Below are positions 9,379-18,187 of a DNA stretch of 44,785 nucleotides, piece after piece. The notes beneath the pieces are model-generated. The model was given only the letters and a program-made list of their open reading frames with translations, had not been told where the DNA came from and made no database searches. The stretch is from NCBI GenBank assembly GCA_019237215.1, contig JAFAHL010000443.1:1-44785 (forward strand), given 5' to 3'. The position numbers and the translations under genes are program-made. Origin of the DNA: Hyphomicrobiales bacterium. Its GTDB lineage: Bacteria; Pseudomonadota; Alphaproteobacteria; Rhizobiales; Xanthobacteraceae. Each line of letters begins with the position of its first letter. Positions within the stretch are counted from its first letter, which is position 1.

Positions 9379-9777
9379 ATGCCCAAGCAGCAGATCACCT
9401 CGGCAAAAATCCGCCAGCCGTCGGGCCATTTTTCCCATGCCACGATGGTTGCTGCGCGCGGCCGCATCGTCTTCATTTCCGGCATGACCGCGCGGCGGCC
9501 GGACGGCACGATTGCGGGCATCGGTGACGTCGAAGCGCAGACCCGCCAGGTGTGCGAGAATTTGAAGGCCGCGGTCGAGCAGGCCGGCGGCAACATGGAC
9601 GACATCTGCCGGGTCGACGTCTACGTCCGCAACATGGAGCATTTCGAGCAGATCCACAAAGTGCGGCGTGAATATTTTCGTCCGCCGGCGCCGGCCTCGA
9701 CGATGGTCGAGGTCTGCAAGATGACGTCGCCCGACTATCTCATCGAGATCAACGCCATCGCGGTCATCGCCGAGTGA
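9379..9777 (+). CDS. RidA family (YjgF/YER057c/UK114) protein
   Basis: 132 aa; VFISGMTARRPDG...GDVEAQTRQVCENLKAAVEQAGGNMDDICRVDVYVRN...YLIEINAIAVI. Confidence 0.88.
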   Translation: MPKQQITSAKIRQPSGHFSHATMVAARGRIVFISGMTARRPDGTIAGIGDVEAQTRQVCENLKAAVEQAGGNMDDICRVDVYVRNMEHFEQIHKVRREYFRPPAPASTMVEVCKMTSPDYLIEINAIAVIAE

Positions 9778-9920
9778 CGTGTGGCAACGCCGCCGCGCTG
9801 AGCAAGTCAGCGTGTTGTTGTTGTCGACGGGACGCCGATGAGGGTGCGGATTTTCGTGATGGAGGGCAGCGCAGGACCTGCGGGAGCACGCCGCTTCGGC
9901 GCCCAACCCGTCCTTTGCGA

Positions 9921-10736
9921 TCATGTTTCGAACTGGGCCTTGCGCCATTTCAACGCGGCGCCCAATCCTTCCTTGCGGGCGAGCTCGCGGAACTGGGTTG
10001 CGACCTCGGTCTGCGCGGCATAGAGCGGCGCGACCACGTCGATACCGGCCTGCATCGCGTTGCGAAAGCCGGCAGCGTCGGCACCGCGATTGATGGCGAG
10101 CTTGGTGGCCGCAAGCGCCTCGGGGGCGATCAGCGCCATGCGCCGGGCAAGTTTCAGCGTGTCGTCGGATAGACTGTCACGCGGCACCACGCGGTTGACC
10201 ATGCCGAGCTCGAGCGCCGTCGGCGCGTCGATCATGTCGCCGAGATAGAGGAGCTCGCGCGCCTTCTTGAAGCCGATAATCCACGGCATCACGAAGCCGG
10301 GCCCGGCCTGCGAGTATCTACTTTCCGGCTCGCCGAACATCGCATCGTCCGCCGCGATCGTAAGGTCGCAGAACATGGCGAGCTCGCAGCCGGCTCCGAG
10401 CGCGTGGCCCTGCACCGAGGCAAGCACGGGTTTGCGCATGTACCAGGGCATCAGCTCGAGCGCGAGGCTGGTGCCGAGCCGCTCGTGATATTTGAGCGCA
10501 TCGTGTCGCCAGGCCTCGCTGCCGGAACCGCCGGCGAGGTCGTAGCCCACGCAGAAGCTGCGGCCGGCGCCGCGCAGCACCACCACGCTGGTCGCCGGAT
10601 CCTCGTCCGCCCTGGTCAGCGTCGCGGCAAGCTCGCGGCGCAGATCCGTACTCAGCGCATTGAGCTTTTCCGGACGATTCAACGTGACGAAACCAACCTT
10701 CGCGTCGGTCTCGTAGAGCACCAGAGCCTGGGTCAT
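9921..10736 (-). CDS. Enoyl-CoA hydratase/isomerase family protein
   Basis: 271 aa from ATG at 10736 (MTQALVLYETDAKVGFVTLNRPEKLNALS); oxyanion-hole motifs GAGRSFCVGYDLAG and GHALGAGCELAMFCDLTIAA. Confidence 0.88.
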   Translation of the reverse strand: MTQALVLYETDAKVGFVTLNRPEKLNALSTDLRRELAATLTRADEDPATSVVVLRGAGRSFCVGYDLAGGSGSEAWRHDALKYHERLGTSLALELMPWYMRKPVLASVQGHALGAGCELAMFCDLTIAADDAMFGEPESRYSQAGPGFVMPWIIGFKKARELLYLGDMIDAPTALELGMVNRVVPRDSLSDDTLKLARRMALIAPEALAATKLAINRGADAAGFRNAMQAGIDVVAPLYAAQTEVATQFRELARKEGLGAALKWRKAQFET

Positions 10737-10758
10737 TCCCGGTTCCCCTGCCGCCGTG

Positions 10759-11841
10759 CTAGGAGGCGAGCCACTGCGTGAAGCGCTCTTCGAGCGCGAC
10801 GATCCGGTCCGCCTCCCATTCGTCGTCCTCCCGGATCGAAACCGCGAGATTCTCGCTGTAGGTCGGCAGCACAACCGCGATGTCGTGCGGGATGAATTCG
10901 AAGGCCGCCGGATTGGTCGGGCCGTAGTAGAGCCGCCGGTTGAACTCGGCCTGGGGCTTGGCTTGCGCGGAGAACTGGATGAATTCCCACGCGAGCTTGC
11001 GGTTGGGCGCGCCCTTGAGCACGCACCACGTGCTCGTGCTGCGGACCGCGCCGTTCCAGATGAGCTCGACCGGCACCCCCGCCTCCTTCAGTTCGCTCGC
11101 GCGTCCGTTCCAGATCGACATCATATCGACCTCGCCATCGCGGATGAGCTGTTGCGATTGGTTGCCCTCCCGCCACCAGACCTTGATGTGCGGTTTGATC
11201 TGGTCGAGCTTCTTGAACGCGCGGTCGATGTCGAGCGGATAGAGCCGATCGGCGGGCACGCCGTCGGCGAGCAAGGCAAAAATCAGCGTGCGCGGGGAAT
11301 CGTTGATGCACAAGGCGCGGGCGCCGGGGAATTTCCCGGCGTCCCAGAAGTCGGCCCAGCTCCGGGGACCGCCGTCGGGGAATTTGTCGCGGCGATAGCA
11401 CAGGTTCGTGCCCTGAATATTGGAGGCGACGCCATGACCGTTGGCCACGATCGCCTCCGCCGGCAGCGTGCCCCTTTTGAAGATCGCCCAATCGATCGGC
11501 TCGGCCAGTCCCTCGCGGCTGGCGCGCAGCCACTGCATGGAGTTGACAGATGTCATGTCGAATTCGTATCGGCCGGCTTGCACCTGCGCCTTGATCCTCG
11601 CATAGGACACCGGCGTGACGGTGCGGACCTGGATGCCGGTCAAGGCGGTGAACGGCTTGAAATAGGCGGCCTCCTGCGCGGCGGTAAAGCTCCCGCCCCA
11701 GGAGTTTACATATAAGGTGCGCGTCTGCGCGATCGTGCGGTCGGTGATAATGAGCGGACCAAGCGCCGCTGCGGCTGCCGCGGCGCCCGCTTTCTGCAGA
11801 AAGCGCCGACGCCTGCGGACGAAACGCCAAGTCGTCCTCAT
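10759..11841 (-). CDS. ABC transporter substrate-binding protein, PotD/spermidine-putrescine-like, Tat signal
   Basis: Start ATG 11841; twin-arginine RRRRFLQKAG leader; TLYVNSWGGSF...IKVWWREGNQSQQLIRDGEVDMMSIWNGRA. Confidence 0.87.
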   Translation of the reverse strand: MRTTWRFVRRRRRFLQKAGAAAAAAALGPLIITDRTIAQTRTLYVNSWGGSFTAAQEAAYFKPFTALTGIQVRTVTPVSYARIKAQVQAGRYEFDMTSVNSMQWLRASREGLAEPIDWAIFKRGTLPAEAIVANGHGVASNIQGTNLCYRRDKFPDGGPRSWADFWDAGKFPGARALCINDSPRTLIFALLADGVPADRLYPLDIDRAFKKLDQIKPHIKVWWREGNQSQQLIRDGEVDMMSIWNGRASELKEAGVPVELIWNGAVRSTSTWCVLKGAPNRKLAWEFIQFSAQAKPQAEFNRRLYYGPTNPAAFEFIPHDIAVVLPTYSENLAVSIREDDEWEADRIVALEERFTQWLAS

Positions 11842-11880
11842 CTTCCGCCCTCCATCCGCTCGGGCCGAAATGACCACATT

Positions 11881-12046
11881 CTAGTGTGGTGGATTTGAAG
11901 TTCCTACGAGTATGCAGCAAGCTCGTATAGGAACTTCAAATCCAAAAACCACACTGGAGTCATAAGTTTGCTAGTGTCCCTTTGATTCCGAAGTTCGCAC
12001 GCGAGCGCGCTGCAAGGTCTTGCGAACTTCGGAATCGGGACACTAG
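11881..12046. repeat. 166-bp bipartite palindromic (BIME-like) element, copy 1
   Basis: Hairpin A 11881-11957 (ctagtgtggt ggatttgaagttcct.../...aggaacttcaaatcc aaaa accacactgg), spacer of about 13 bp, hairpin B 11971-12046 (ctagtgtccc ttt gattccgaagttcgca/tgcgaacttcggaatc gggacactag). Confidence 0.9.
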
Positions 12047-13113
12047 CGCCGAGCGAGCACGTACGCATCGACCACCGCCCAGGCTAGCGGCAATGTTACG
12101 CCCGGGCGCAGAACCTCGGGATCGCCGCCGACGATGCGCGCGCGCAGCGGCAGCCCGCGCGCCTTGCCGATCACCAGGATGGAATCGCCGTAGTTGATGA
12201 TGTCGTCGACCACGAGGTCGATCGCATTGTCGGCGCCGTCGGTCGCGCCGGGCGGGCGCAGCCGCAGGCGTTCCGGCCGGATCATGAGATCGACGTCGCC
12301 GGGCGGGAGCGTCGCTTGCTGGGCGACCCGCACCGGGCCGATCGCGGCGAGCTCGACCCATCCCGGACGCGACGGATCGACCCGACCGGCCAAGAAATTA
12401 CTGTCGCCGATGAATTCCCCGACGAAGCGGTTGGCCGGGCGGTTGTAGACGTCGAGCGGGGATCCGACTTGTTCGATCTTGCCGTTGCAGAATACGGCGA
12501 TGCGATCGGACATCGTCATCGCCTCGGTCTGGTCATGCGTGACGTAGATCATGGTGATGCCGATTTCGCGGTGGATGCGCTTGATCTCGACTTGCATCTG
12601 CTCGCGCAAATTCTTGTCGAGCGCGCCCAGCGGCTCGTCGAGCAAAAGCACGTCCGGATTGAACACGAGGCCGCGCGCGAGCGCGACACGCTGCTGCTGG
12701 CCGCCGGATAATTCGCGCGGATACCTGTCGGCGAACCGGCGCAAGCCCACGAGCTCGAGCATGTGCCGTGCGCGCTTTTCGATGTCGCTTTTGGGAAACC
12801 GCCGCATCTTGAGCGGAAACACCACGTTCTTCGCCGCCGTCATGTGCGGGAACAGGGCATAGTTCTGGAACACCATGCCGATGTTGCGCTCGTAGGGCTT
12901 GCTGCGAACGAGATCGTGTCCATCGAGTTCGATGACGCCGCTGGTTGGAGTCTCGAACCCGGCGATCATCAGCAGCGTGGTGGTCTTGCCGGAGCCGCTG
13001 GGGCCCAGCAACGTGACGAATTCCCCTCGCTCGACGTCGAGCGAGACATCGTCGACGGCGTTGCTCCTGCCGTCGTACGATTTCACGACTTGGCGCAGGC
13101 GAAGATAGGCCAC
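12043..13113 (-). CDS. ABC transporter ATP-binding protein, PotA-like
   Basis: 356 aa; GPSGSGKTTTL, ELSGGQQQRVALARGL, VLLLDEPLGALD, TOBE-like C-terminus. TAG stop lies inside hairpin B of the repeat. Confidence 0.93.
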   Translation of the reverse strand: MAYLRLRQVVKSYDGRSNAVDDVSLDVERGEFVTLLGPSGSGKTTTLLMIAGFETPTSGVIELDGHDLVRSKPYERNIGMVFQNYALFPHMTAAKNVVFPLKMRRFPKSDIEKRARHMLELVGLRRFADRYPRELSGGQQQRVALARGLVFNPDVLLLDEPLGALDKNLREQMQVEIKRIHREIGITMIYVTHDQTEAMTMSDRIAVFCNGKIEQVGSPLDVYNRPANRFVGEFIGDSNFLAGRVDPSRPGWVELAAIGPVRVAQQATLPPGDVDLMIRPERLRLRPPGATDGADNAIDLVVDDIINYGDSILVIGKARGLPLRARIVGGDPEVLRPGVTLPLAWAVVDAYVLARR

Positions 13114-13131
13114 GGATCATCCCCGTGCCGG

Positions 13132-13200
13132 GCCCGCCGTCGCCAAGGCTATGGCGGGCTTGGTCATAAGCCCGCCGAAGCTTCAGCGGAGGCGGGGGCT
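13132..13200. repeat. Two adjacent GC-rich palindromes, REP-like; the second encodes the C-terminus of the downstream-strand gene
   Basis: gcccgccgtcgccaaggctatggcgggc (13132-13159) and agcccgccgaagcttcagcggaggcgggggct (13169-13200). Confidence 0.6.
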
Positions 13201-15305
13201 CTCGCGACGATCAGCGCATCGACGACGATGCAGCCGCGCCCCTGCGGCAGCGCCTTGATCGGGTTGAGATCGACTTCCTCGAGAACATCGGCGTTGTGTT
13301 GAGCGAAGTCCGCGAGCGCCTCGAGACAGGTGACGACGCTCCCGACATCGGCCGCCGGCTGGCCGCGCACCGATGCCAGCAGCGCGGCGCCGCGCACCTC
13401 GGCGATCATCGCCTCGGCGTCGCCCTCGCGCAGCGGCAGCATGCGCAGCGCAAAGTCGCGGGTGACTGCGATGGCGGTACCGCCCATGCCGACAGCAAGC
13501 GACAGGCCGAAATCGGGATCGCGCGAGATGCCGGCGAAGAGCTCGACGCCGTCGGCTACGAACTCCTGCACCAGGAAGGCGCGCTCCGACGGCGGCGGAT
13601 CGAGGCGCTCGAGGCGCTCGCTCAACCGTGCGAAGGCGCGCGCAAGATCCTCGTCGTTCTCGAGGCCGACGGCGACGAGGCCAAGCTCGGTCTTGTGGGC
13701 GATTTCGTCCGCCAGCGACTTGAGCACGACGGGGTAGCTCAGCTCGCGCGCGGCGCGCGTGGCCTCTGCGATCGTCGCCACCCGAGATTCGCGCGCAACG
13801 GGCACGCCGAAGCCCGACAACAGCCGCTTCGAATCGTATTCGTTGATGGTGCGCCGTCCCGGCCTTGCCGCGAGCAGGTCGGCGAGTTCCGGGCCGCAGC
13901 GATTGGCCGATGTCCGCACCGGCCTTTGCCCCATCATGTGGCGCGCGACGCGGTCGATCGCGCCGAGGCCCTGGCGCGTGCCGCCGATCTGCACGAGGCC
14001 GGCTTCGCGCAGCGCTTTGGCCTGCCGCAGGTTCATCACCCCCGGCCGCGAACTCATGAGGTAATGCGGCTTGTGCGAGCGCTGCGCGGCCTCGACCAGC
14101 ATCTTTACGTTTTCCAGCACGCGCCCAGGATGGCCAAGCTGGCCGTCGTTGCCGGTGTCCGCGCAATAGACGATTGCCGCGATGCGCTCGCTGTCGTTCA
14201 CGACCGACATCGCGTGCGGCAGGTTGACGGCGTAGTCGCCGTTGCCCCAGGCGTCGAAGGGGTTGCCGTCGCCGGTGATGCGGCCGATCACGCGCTCGGC
14301 CTCGGCGCGCTCCGCGGACGAGAGCGCGGGAAGGTCGAGGCCCGCGGCGGTGGCGTTGTCGAGGATCATCTCGGCGAGGCCGCCGGAGCCGGTCACCACC
14401 GAAATCCCCCGGCCGCGCGGCCAGCGCTCGCCTTGGCATACCGCGAGCACCTCGCTCATCTCATCGAGGTCGCTCACCTCGATCGCGCGATGCGCCTTCA
14501 ACACTTCCGAGAACACGCGCGACTCGCCGGCGAGCCCGCCAGTATGGCTGGTGATCGCGCGCTGCGTGCGCTCCGAGCGTCCGACCTTGAGCACGACGAC
14601 CGGCTTTCCGGCGGCGGCGGCGCGGTCGAGTGCGGCGACGTAGCGCTCAGGCTCGCGCACCGTCTCGGTGAACGTCGCGATGACCTTGGTGGCGGGATCG
14701 TCGATGAGATATTCGAGATAGTCGACCGTTCGGGTGACGGCCTCGTTGCCGGCCGAGACCGAGAGGCTGATGCCATAGCGGCGCAGATCGGACAGCAGCG
14801 CAATGCAGACCGAGCCGCTCTGCGACACGATCCCGACATTGCCGGCAAGGTCGCTCGGATCCATCACGGTCTGCTTGTAGGTGGTCGAGCGCGCCGTCGG
14901 ATTGAGGATGCCCATGCAGTTCGGCCCGCACACGGGCATGCCAGCCTCGCGGCATAGATCCGCGATTTCGGCTTGCTCGCGCGCTCCATCCTCGCCGAGC
15001 TCGGCGAAGCCGGCATCGTAGATGACGGCGGCGCGCGCGCCGCGTTTGACCGCCAACCGTATCTGCTCTGGGAGGAGCGGCTTGCGGATGCTGAAGACGA
15101 CGACGTCGGGCGCCTCCGGCAGATCGGTCAGGCTCGGGTAGCAGACGAGATTGCGGACGGTTTGATATTTGGGGTTGACCGGATAGATCGCTCCGGGAAA
15201 GCCGATGGCGCCGAGCGACTCGATGACGGAGCGCGCGGGACCGACGCGATCGGTGGCTCCCACGATTGCGACCGAACGAGGTTTGACCAGCGGATCAAGC
15301 GGCAT
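13164..15305 (-). CDS. Acetate-CoA ligase (ADP-forming)-family / acyl-CoA synthetase: CoA-binding plus ATP-grasp domains
   Basis: 713 aa; KPRSVAIVGATDRVG, YPVNPKYQTV, CGPNCMGILN, SQSGSVCIALLSD, ATP-grasp SYPVVLKSLADEIAHKTELGLV, VDLNPIKALPQG. Confidence 0.9.
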   Translation of the reverse strand: MPLDPLVKPRSVAIVGATDRVGPARSVIESLGAIGFPGAIYPVNPKYQTVRNLVCYPSLTDLPEAPDVVVFSIRKPLLPEQIRLAVKRGARAAVIYDAGFAELGEDGAREQAEIADLCREAGMPVCGPNCMGILNPTARSTTYKQTVMDPSDLAGNVGIVSQSGSVCIALLSDLRRYGISLSVSAGNEAVTRTVDYLEYLIDDPATKVIATFTETVREPERYVAALDRAAAAGKPVVVLKVGRSERTQRAITSHTGGLAGESRVFSEVLKAHRAIEVSDLDEMSEVLAVCQGERWPRGRGISVVTGSGGLAEMILDNATAAGLDLPALSSAERAEAERVIGRITGDGNPFDAWGNGDYAVNLPHAMSVVNDSERIAAIVYCADTGNDGQLGHPGRVLENVKMLVEAAQRSHKPHYLMSSRPGVMNLRQAKALREAGLVQIGGTRQGLGAIDRVARHMMGQRPVRTSANRCGPELADLLAARPGRRTINEYDSKRLLSGFGVPVARESRVATIAEATRAARELSYPVVLKSLADEIAHKTELGLVAVGLENDEDLARAFARLSERLERLDPPPSERAFLVQEFVADGVELFAGISRDPDFGLSLAVGMGGTAIAVTRDFALRMLPLREGDAEAMIAEVRGAALLASVRGQPAADVGSVVTCLEALADFAQHNADVLEEVDLNPIKALPQGRGCIVVDALIVARAPASAEASAGL

Positions 15306-16085
15306 ATCGCTCCCCCTTGCGCGGCCGTTGTCGAAAGAACAACGAGATCAGAACGCCGAGCAGCACCGCGCCCGTGAGCAGCGTCGACACCACGGCGATA
15401 ACGGGATCGGATTCGAGGCGGATCGATTCGAACATCTTTTTCGGCAGGGTCGACGCGTCGCGGCCGGCGATGAAGATTGCGACCACCGCTTCGTTGAAGG
15501 AGTGCAGGAACGCGAACAGTGCGCCGACCAGGATTGCGGGCCGCAGCACCGGCAGCGTCACCCAGAGGAAGGTGCGCAGCGGTCCGGCGCCGGCGCTCAT
15601 GGCGGCGCGTTCGAGGTTGCGGTCGAAGCCCTTGAGCGCGGCGGCGACGACCAGGAAGGCGACCGGTATCGACAACACGCTATGCGCGACGATCATGCCG
15701 GCGTAAGTGCCCACCAGGCGCAAGGGGCTCAAGAAGCTGTAATAGCCGAGCGCGCTCACGACCGCGGGCACGATGATCGGCAACATCATGACGAGGTTGA
15801 GCACGCTCTTGCCGCGGAAGCGGTAGCGCACGAAGCCGAAGGCGGCGGCAGCGCCGCGACCAGCGTGAGCGCCATCGATGCGAACGCGATGATGAAGGAG
15901 TTGGCGGTGGCCTCGAGCCACGAATGGCTCGAGAAGTATTGCGCGTAATAGCCGGTCCAATAACCCGGCGGCGGAAACTCGAACGAGATCGCCTTCGAAA
16001 AGGACATCGGCACGATGATCGCCATGGGCGCGACCAGGAAGATCGCGGCGAGCGACGCCAATAGGAGCGGAACGTGACGCGCCAT
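15295..16085 (-). pseudogene. ABC transporter permease (PotC-like) with apparent 1-nt frameshift near 15843-15852
   Basis: N-terminal half (MARHVPLLLASLAAIFLVAPMAIIVPMSFSK...FIIAFASMALTLVAALP) is in one frame and C-terminal half (AAFGFVRYRFRGKSVLNLVMMLPIIVPAVVSALGYY...) in another; restoring one G in ctgccgccgcc joins them. Confidence 0.85.
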
Positions 16086-16090
16086 CGCCC

Positions 16091-16960
16091 TTATCCCCAC
16101 AGCCGATCCAAGCCGGCAAAGCGATTGTAGACGCCGAGCAGCACAAGCGTGGACGCCAGCAGGACGACCGCGATCGCCGAGGCAAAGCCCCAGGCCAGCA
16201 GGTCCTCGATCTGCTGGCTGATGAGTTGGGAGATCATCATGTCCTTGGGCGTGCCGAGCAGGATCGGCGTAATGTAGAAGCCGAGACACATGGTGAACAC
16301 GAGCACGCAGCCATTGACCACGCCCGGCAGGCTGAGCGGAAGGAACACGAGGCGGAATGCGCCGAAGGGACGCGCGCCGAGCCCCTCGGCGGCGCGTATA
16401 TAAGAGGGATCGATCTTGCGCATGACGCCGTAGAGCGCCAGTACCATGTAAGGGAGGAGGACGTGGGTCATGCCGAGCGTCGAGCTGAACGAGGTGAACA
16501 GGAGTTGCGGCGGCTTGCCCCATCCGGCCAAGGCGTAGGTTGCCGCGACCGGACCCTTGTTGCCGAGAATGATCAGCCAGGCATAGGTGCGGACCACGAA
16601 GCCGGTCCAGAAGCTCAAGCCCACCGCGACGAGAAAGATGACGGCCACGGCGTCGTTGCGTCGCGCCATCACGTAGGCCAGCGGGTAACCGAGCGCGAGG
16701 CATGCCAGCGTCACGATCAACGACGTCCGGAACGTGTTGACCATCACGTTGGCGTAGAGCGGAACGGTGAAGAAGCGGCGGTAATGATCGAGCGACACCG
16801 TCGGATCGGTGACGCTGAGCAGGAGCACGTAGCCGATCGGAACGATGAACAGCACGGTAATGCACAGGACCGCCGGTGCGACCAGCAGCCAAGCCGTCAA
16901 GCCATCGCGGGACGGCAGGCCGCGCCTCAAGCCCGCCTGCATCGACGCAGCTTTGCTCAT
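16091..16960 (-). CDS. ABC transporter permease, PotB-like
   Basis: 289-aa polytopic ORF; family-typical EGLGARPFGAFRLVFLPLSLPGVVNGCVLVF. Confidence 0.9.
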   Translation of the reverse strand: MSKAASMQAGLRRGLPSRDGLTAWLLVAPAVLCITVLFIVPIGYVLLLSVTDPTVSLDHYRRFFTVPLYANVMVNTFRTSLIVTLACLALGYPLAYVMARRNDAVAVIFLVAVGLSFWTGFVVRTYAWLIILGNKGPVAATYALAGWGKPPQLLFTSFSSTLGMTHVLLPYMVLALYGVMRKIDPSYIRAAEGLGARPFGAFRLVFLPLSLPGVVNGCVLVFTMCLGFYITPILLGTPKDMMISQLISQQIEDLLAWGFASAIAVVLLASTLVLLGVYNRFAGLDRLWG

Positions 16961-16977
16961 CTCGGCAATGATGTAAC

Positions 16978-18102
16978 ATGAGCGGCCGGCGCGAGGCTAT
17001 CGACCGGCAACGGCTTTGCCGCGGCCTTGGCGCCGCAAAACGGGGGATGGGAATGGCAGCTCGGATGCCCCGCCGCCGCGCGTTGGCGCTTGGCGCCGGC
17101 GCGCTCCTCGGTGCGCCCGCGATCCTCCGGGCGGCGCGCGCGCAAGGCAAAACCGTCTATGTGAATTCCTACGGCGGCGTCTGGGAATCCTCGTGGCGGA
17201 GGGCCTTCTTCGAGCCGTTCACGGCGCAGACCGGCATCGAGATCAAGACCGTGCCCGGCGTCTCGTTCGCCAAGCTCAAGGCCCAGGTTCAAACCAGGAA
17301 TTTCGAGTGGGACGTGGTCAATCTCGGTGACGTCGAATACGCCCAGGCCGTGCTCGAGGGATTGCTGGAAAAGGTCGACCGGGAAGCCGCCAAGGCCGAT
17401 CAATTGCCCCCGCACATGGTGCGCGACTACGGCATCACCAGCTACTCGCTCGGCACCAATCTGGTCTACCGCAAGGACAAGTTTCCGAACGGCGGGCCGC
17501 AAAGCTGGGCCGACGTCTGGGACGTCAAGAAATTCCCCGGCAGCCGTTGCTTCTACGACCGCTCGTTCAGCTGCCTCGCGTTCGCGCTGTTGGCCGATGG
17601 CGTGCCTGCCGACGAGCTCTATCCCATGGATGTCGACCGCGCCTTCCGCAAGATGAGCGAGATCAAGCCGCACATCAAAGTCTGGTGGCGCGAGGGATCG
17701 CAGTCGCAGCAACTCATCCGCGACGGCGAGGTCGACATGATCGCGATGTGGAGCGCGCGCGCCATCGATCTGATCGAGGACAACGTGCCGCTCGAAATCG
17801 TCTGGAACGGGGCCGAGATCTACTATGCCAACCTGGTGATGCCGAAGGGCGATCCCAACGCGAAGGCGGCGTGGCGATTTTGCAATTTCGTGGCGCAGGC
17901 CAAGCCCCAGGCGGACTTCGCGATGCTGTTGCCCTACGGTCCGGCCAATCCCGACGCGCGCGCGCTGATGACGCAGGCGCGGCTGCGTCAGACACCGGCC
18001 TGGCCCGAGAACGAAAGGATAGCGTTCAAGCATGACGCCGCCTGGATCGCGCCGCGGCTCGCCCAGCTGCGCGAGCGCTGGACCCAATGGCTCACGACGT
18101 GA
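16978..18102 (+). CDS. ABC transporter substrate-binding protein, PotD-like (paralogue of 10759-11841), Tat-type leader
   Basis: 374-aa ORF; MPRRRALALGAGALLGAPAILRAARAQG leader, TVYVNSYGGVWESSWR...IKVWWREGSQSQQLIRDGEVDMIAMW. Real start probably downstream (ATG 17041-17065 region). Confidence 0.87.
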   Translation: MSGRREAIDRQRLCRGLGAAKRGMGMAARMPRRRALALGAGALLGAPAILRAARAQGKTVYVNSYGGVWESSWRRAFFEPFTAQTGIEIKTVPGVSFAKLKAQVQTRNFEWDVVNLGDVEYAQAVLEGLLEKVDREAAKADQLPPHMVRDYGITSYSLGTNLVYRKDKFPNGGPQSWADVWDVKKFPGSRCFYDRSFSCLAFALLADGVPADELYPMDVDRAFRKMSEIKPHIKVWWREGSQSQQLIRDGEVDMIAMWSARAIDLIEDNVPLEIVWNGAEIYYANLVMPKGDPNAKAAWRFCNFVAQAKPQADFAMLLPYGPANPDARALMTQARLRQTPAWPENERIAFKHDAAWIAPRLAQLRERWTQWLTT

Positions 18103-18187
18103 GCGTGGACGAGACTACGATCGCCTTGGCGACAACGATGCCATCGATCGAACATGTTCGCTCGGTTGAGCAACAAGGGAGAGTCAA

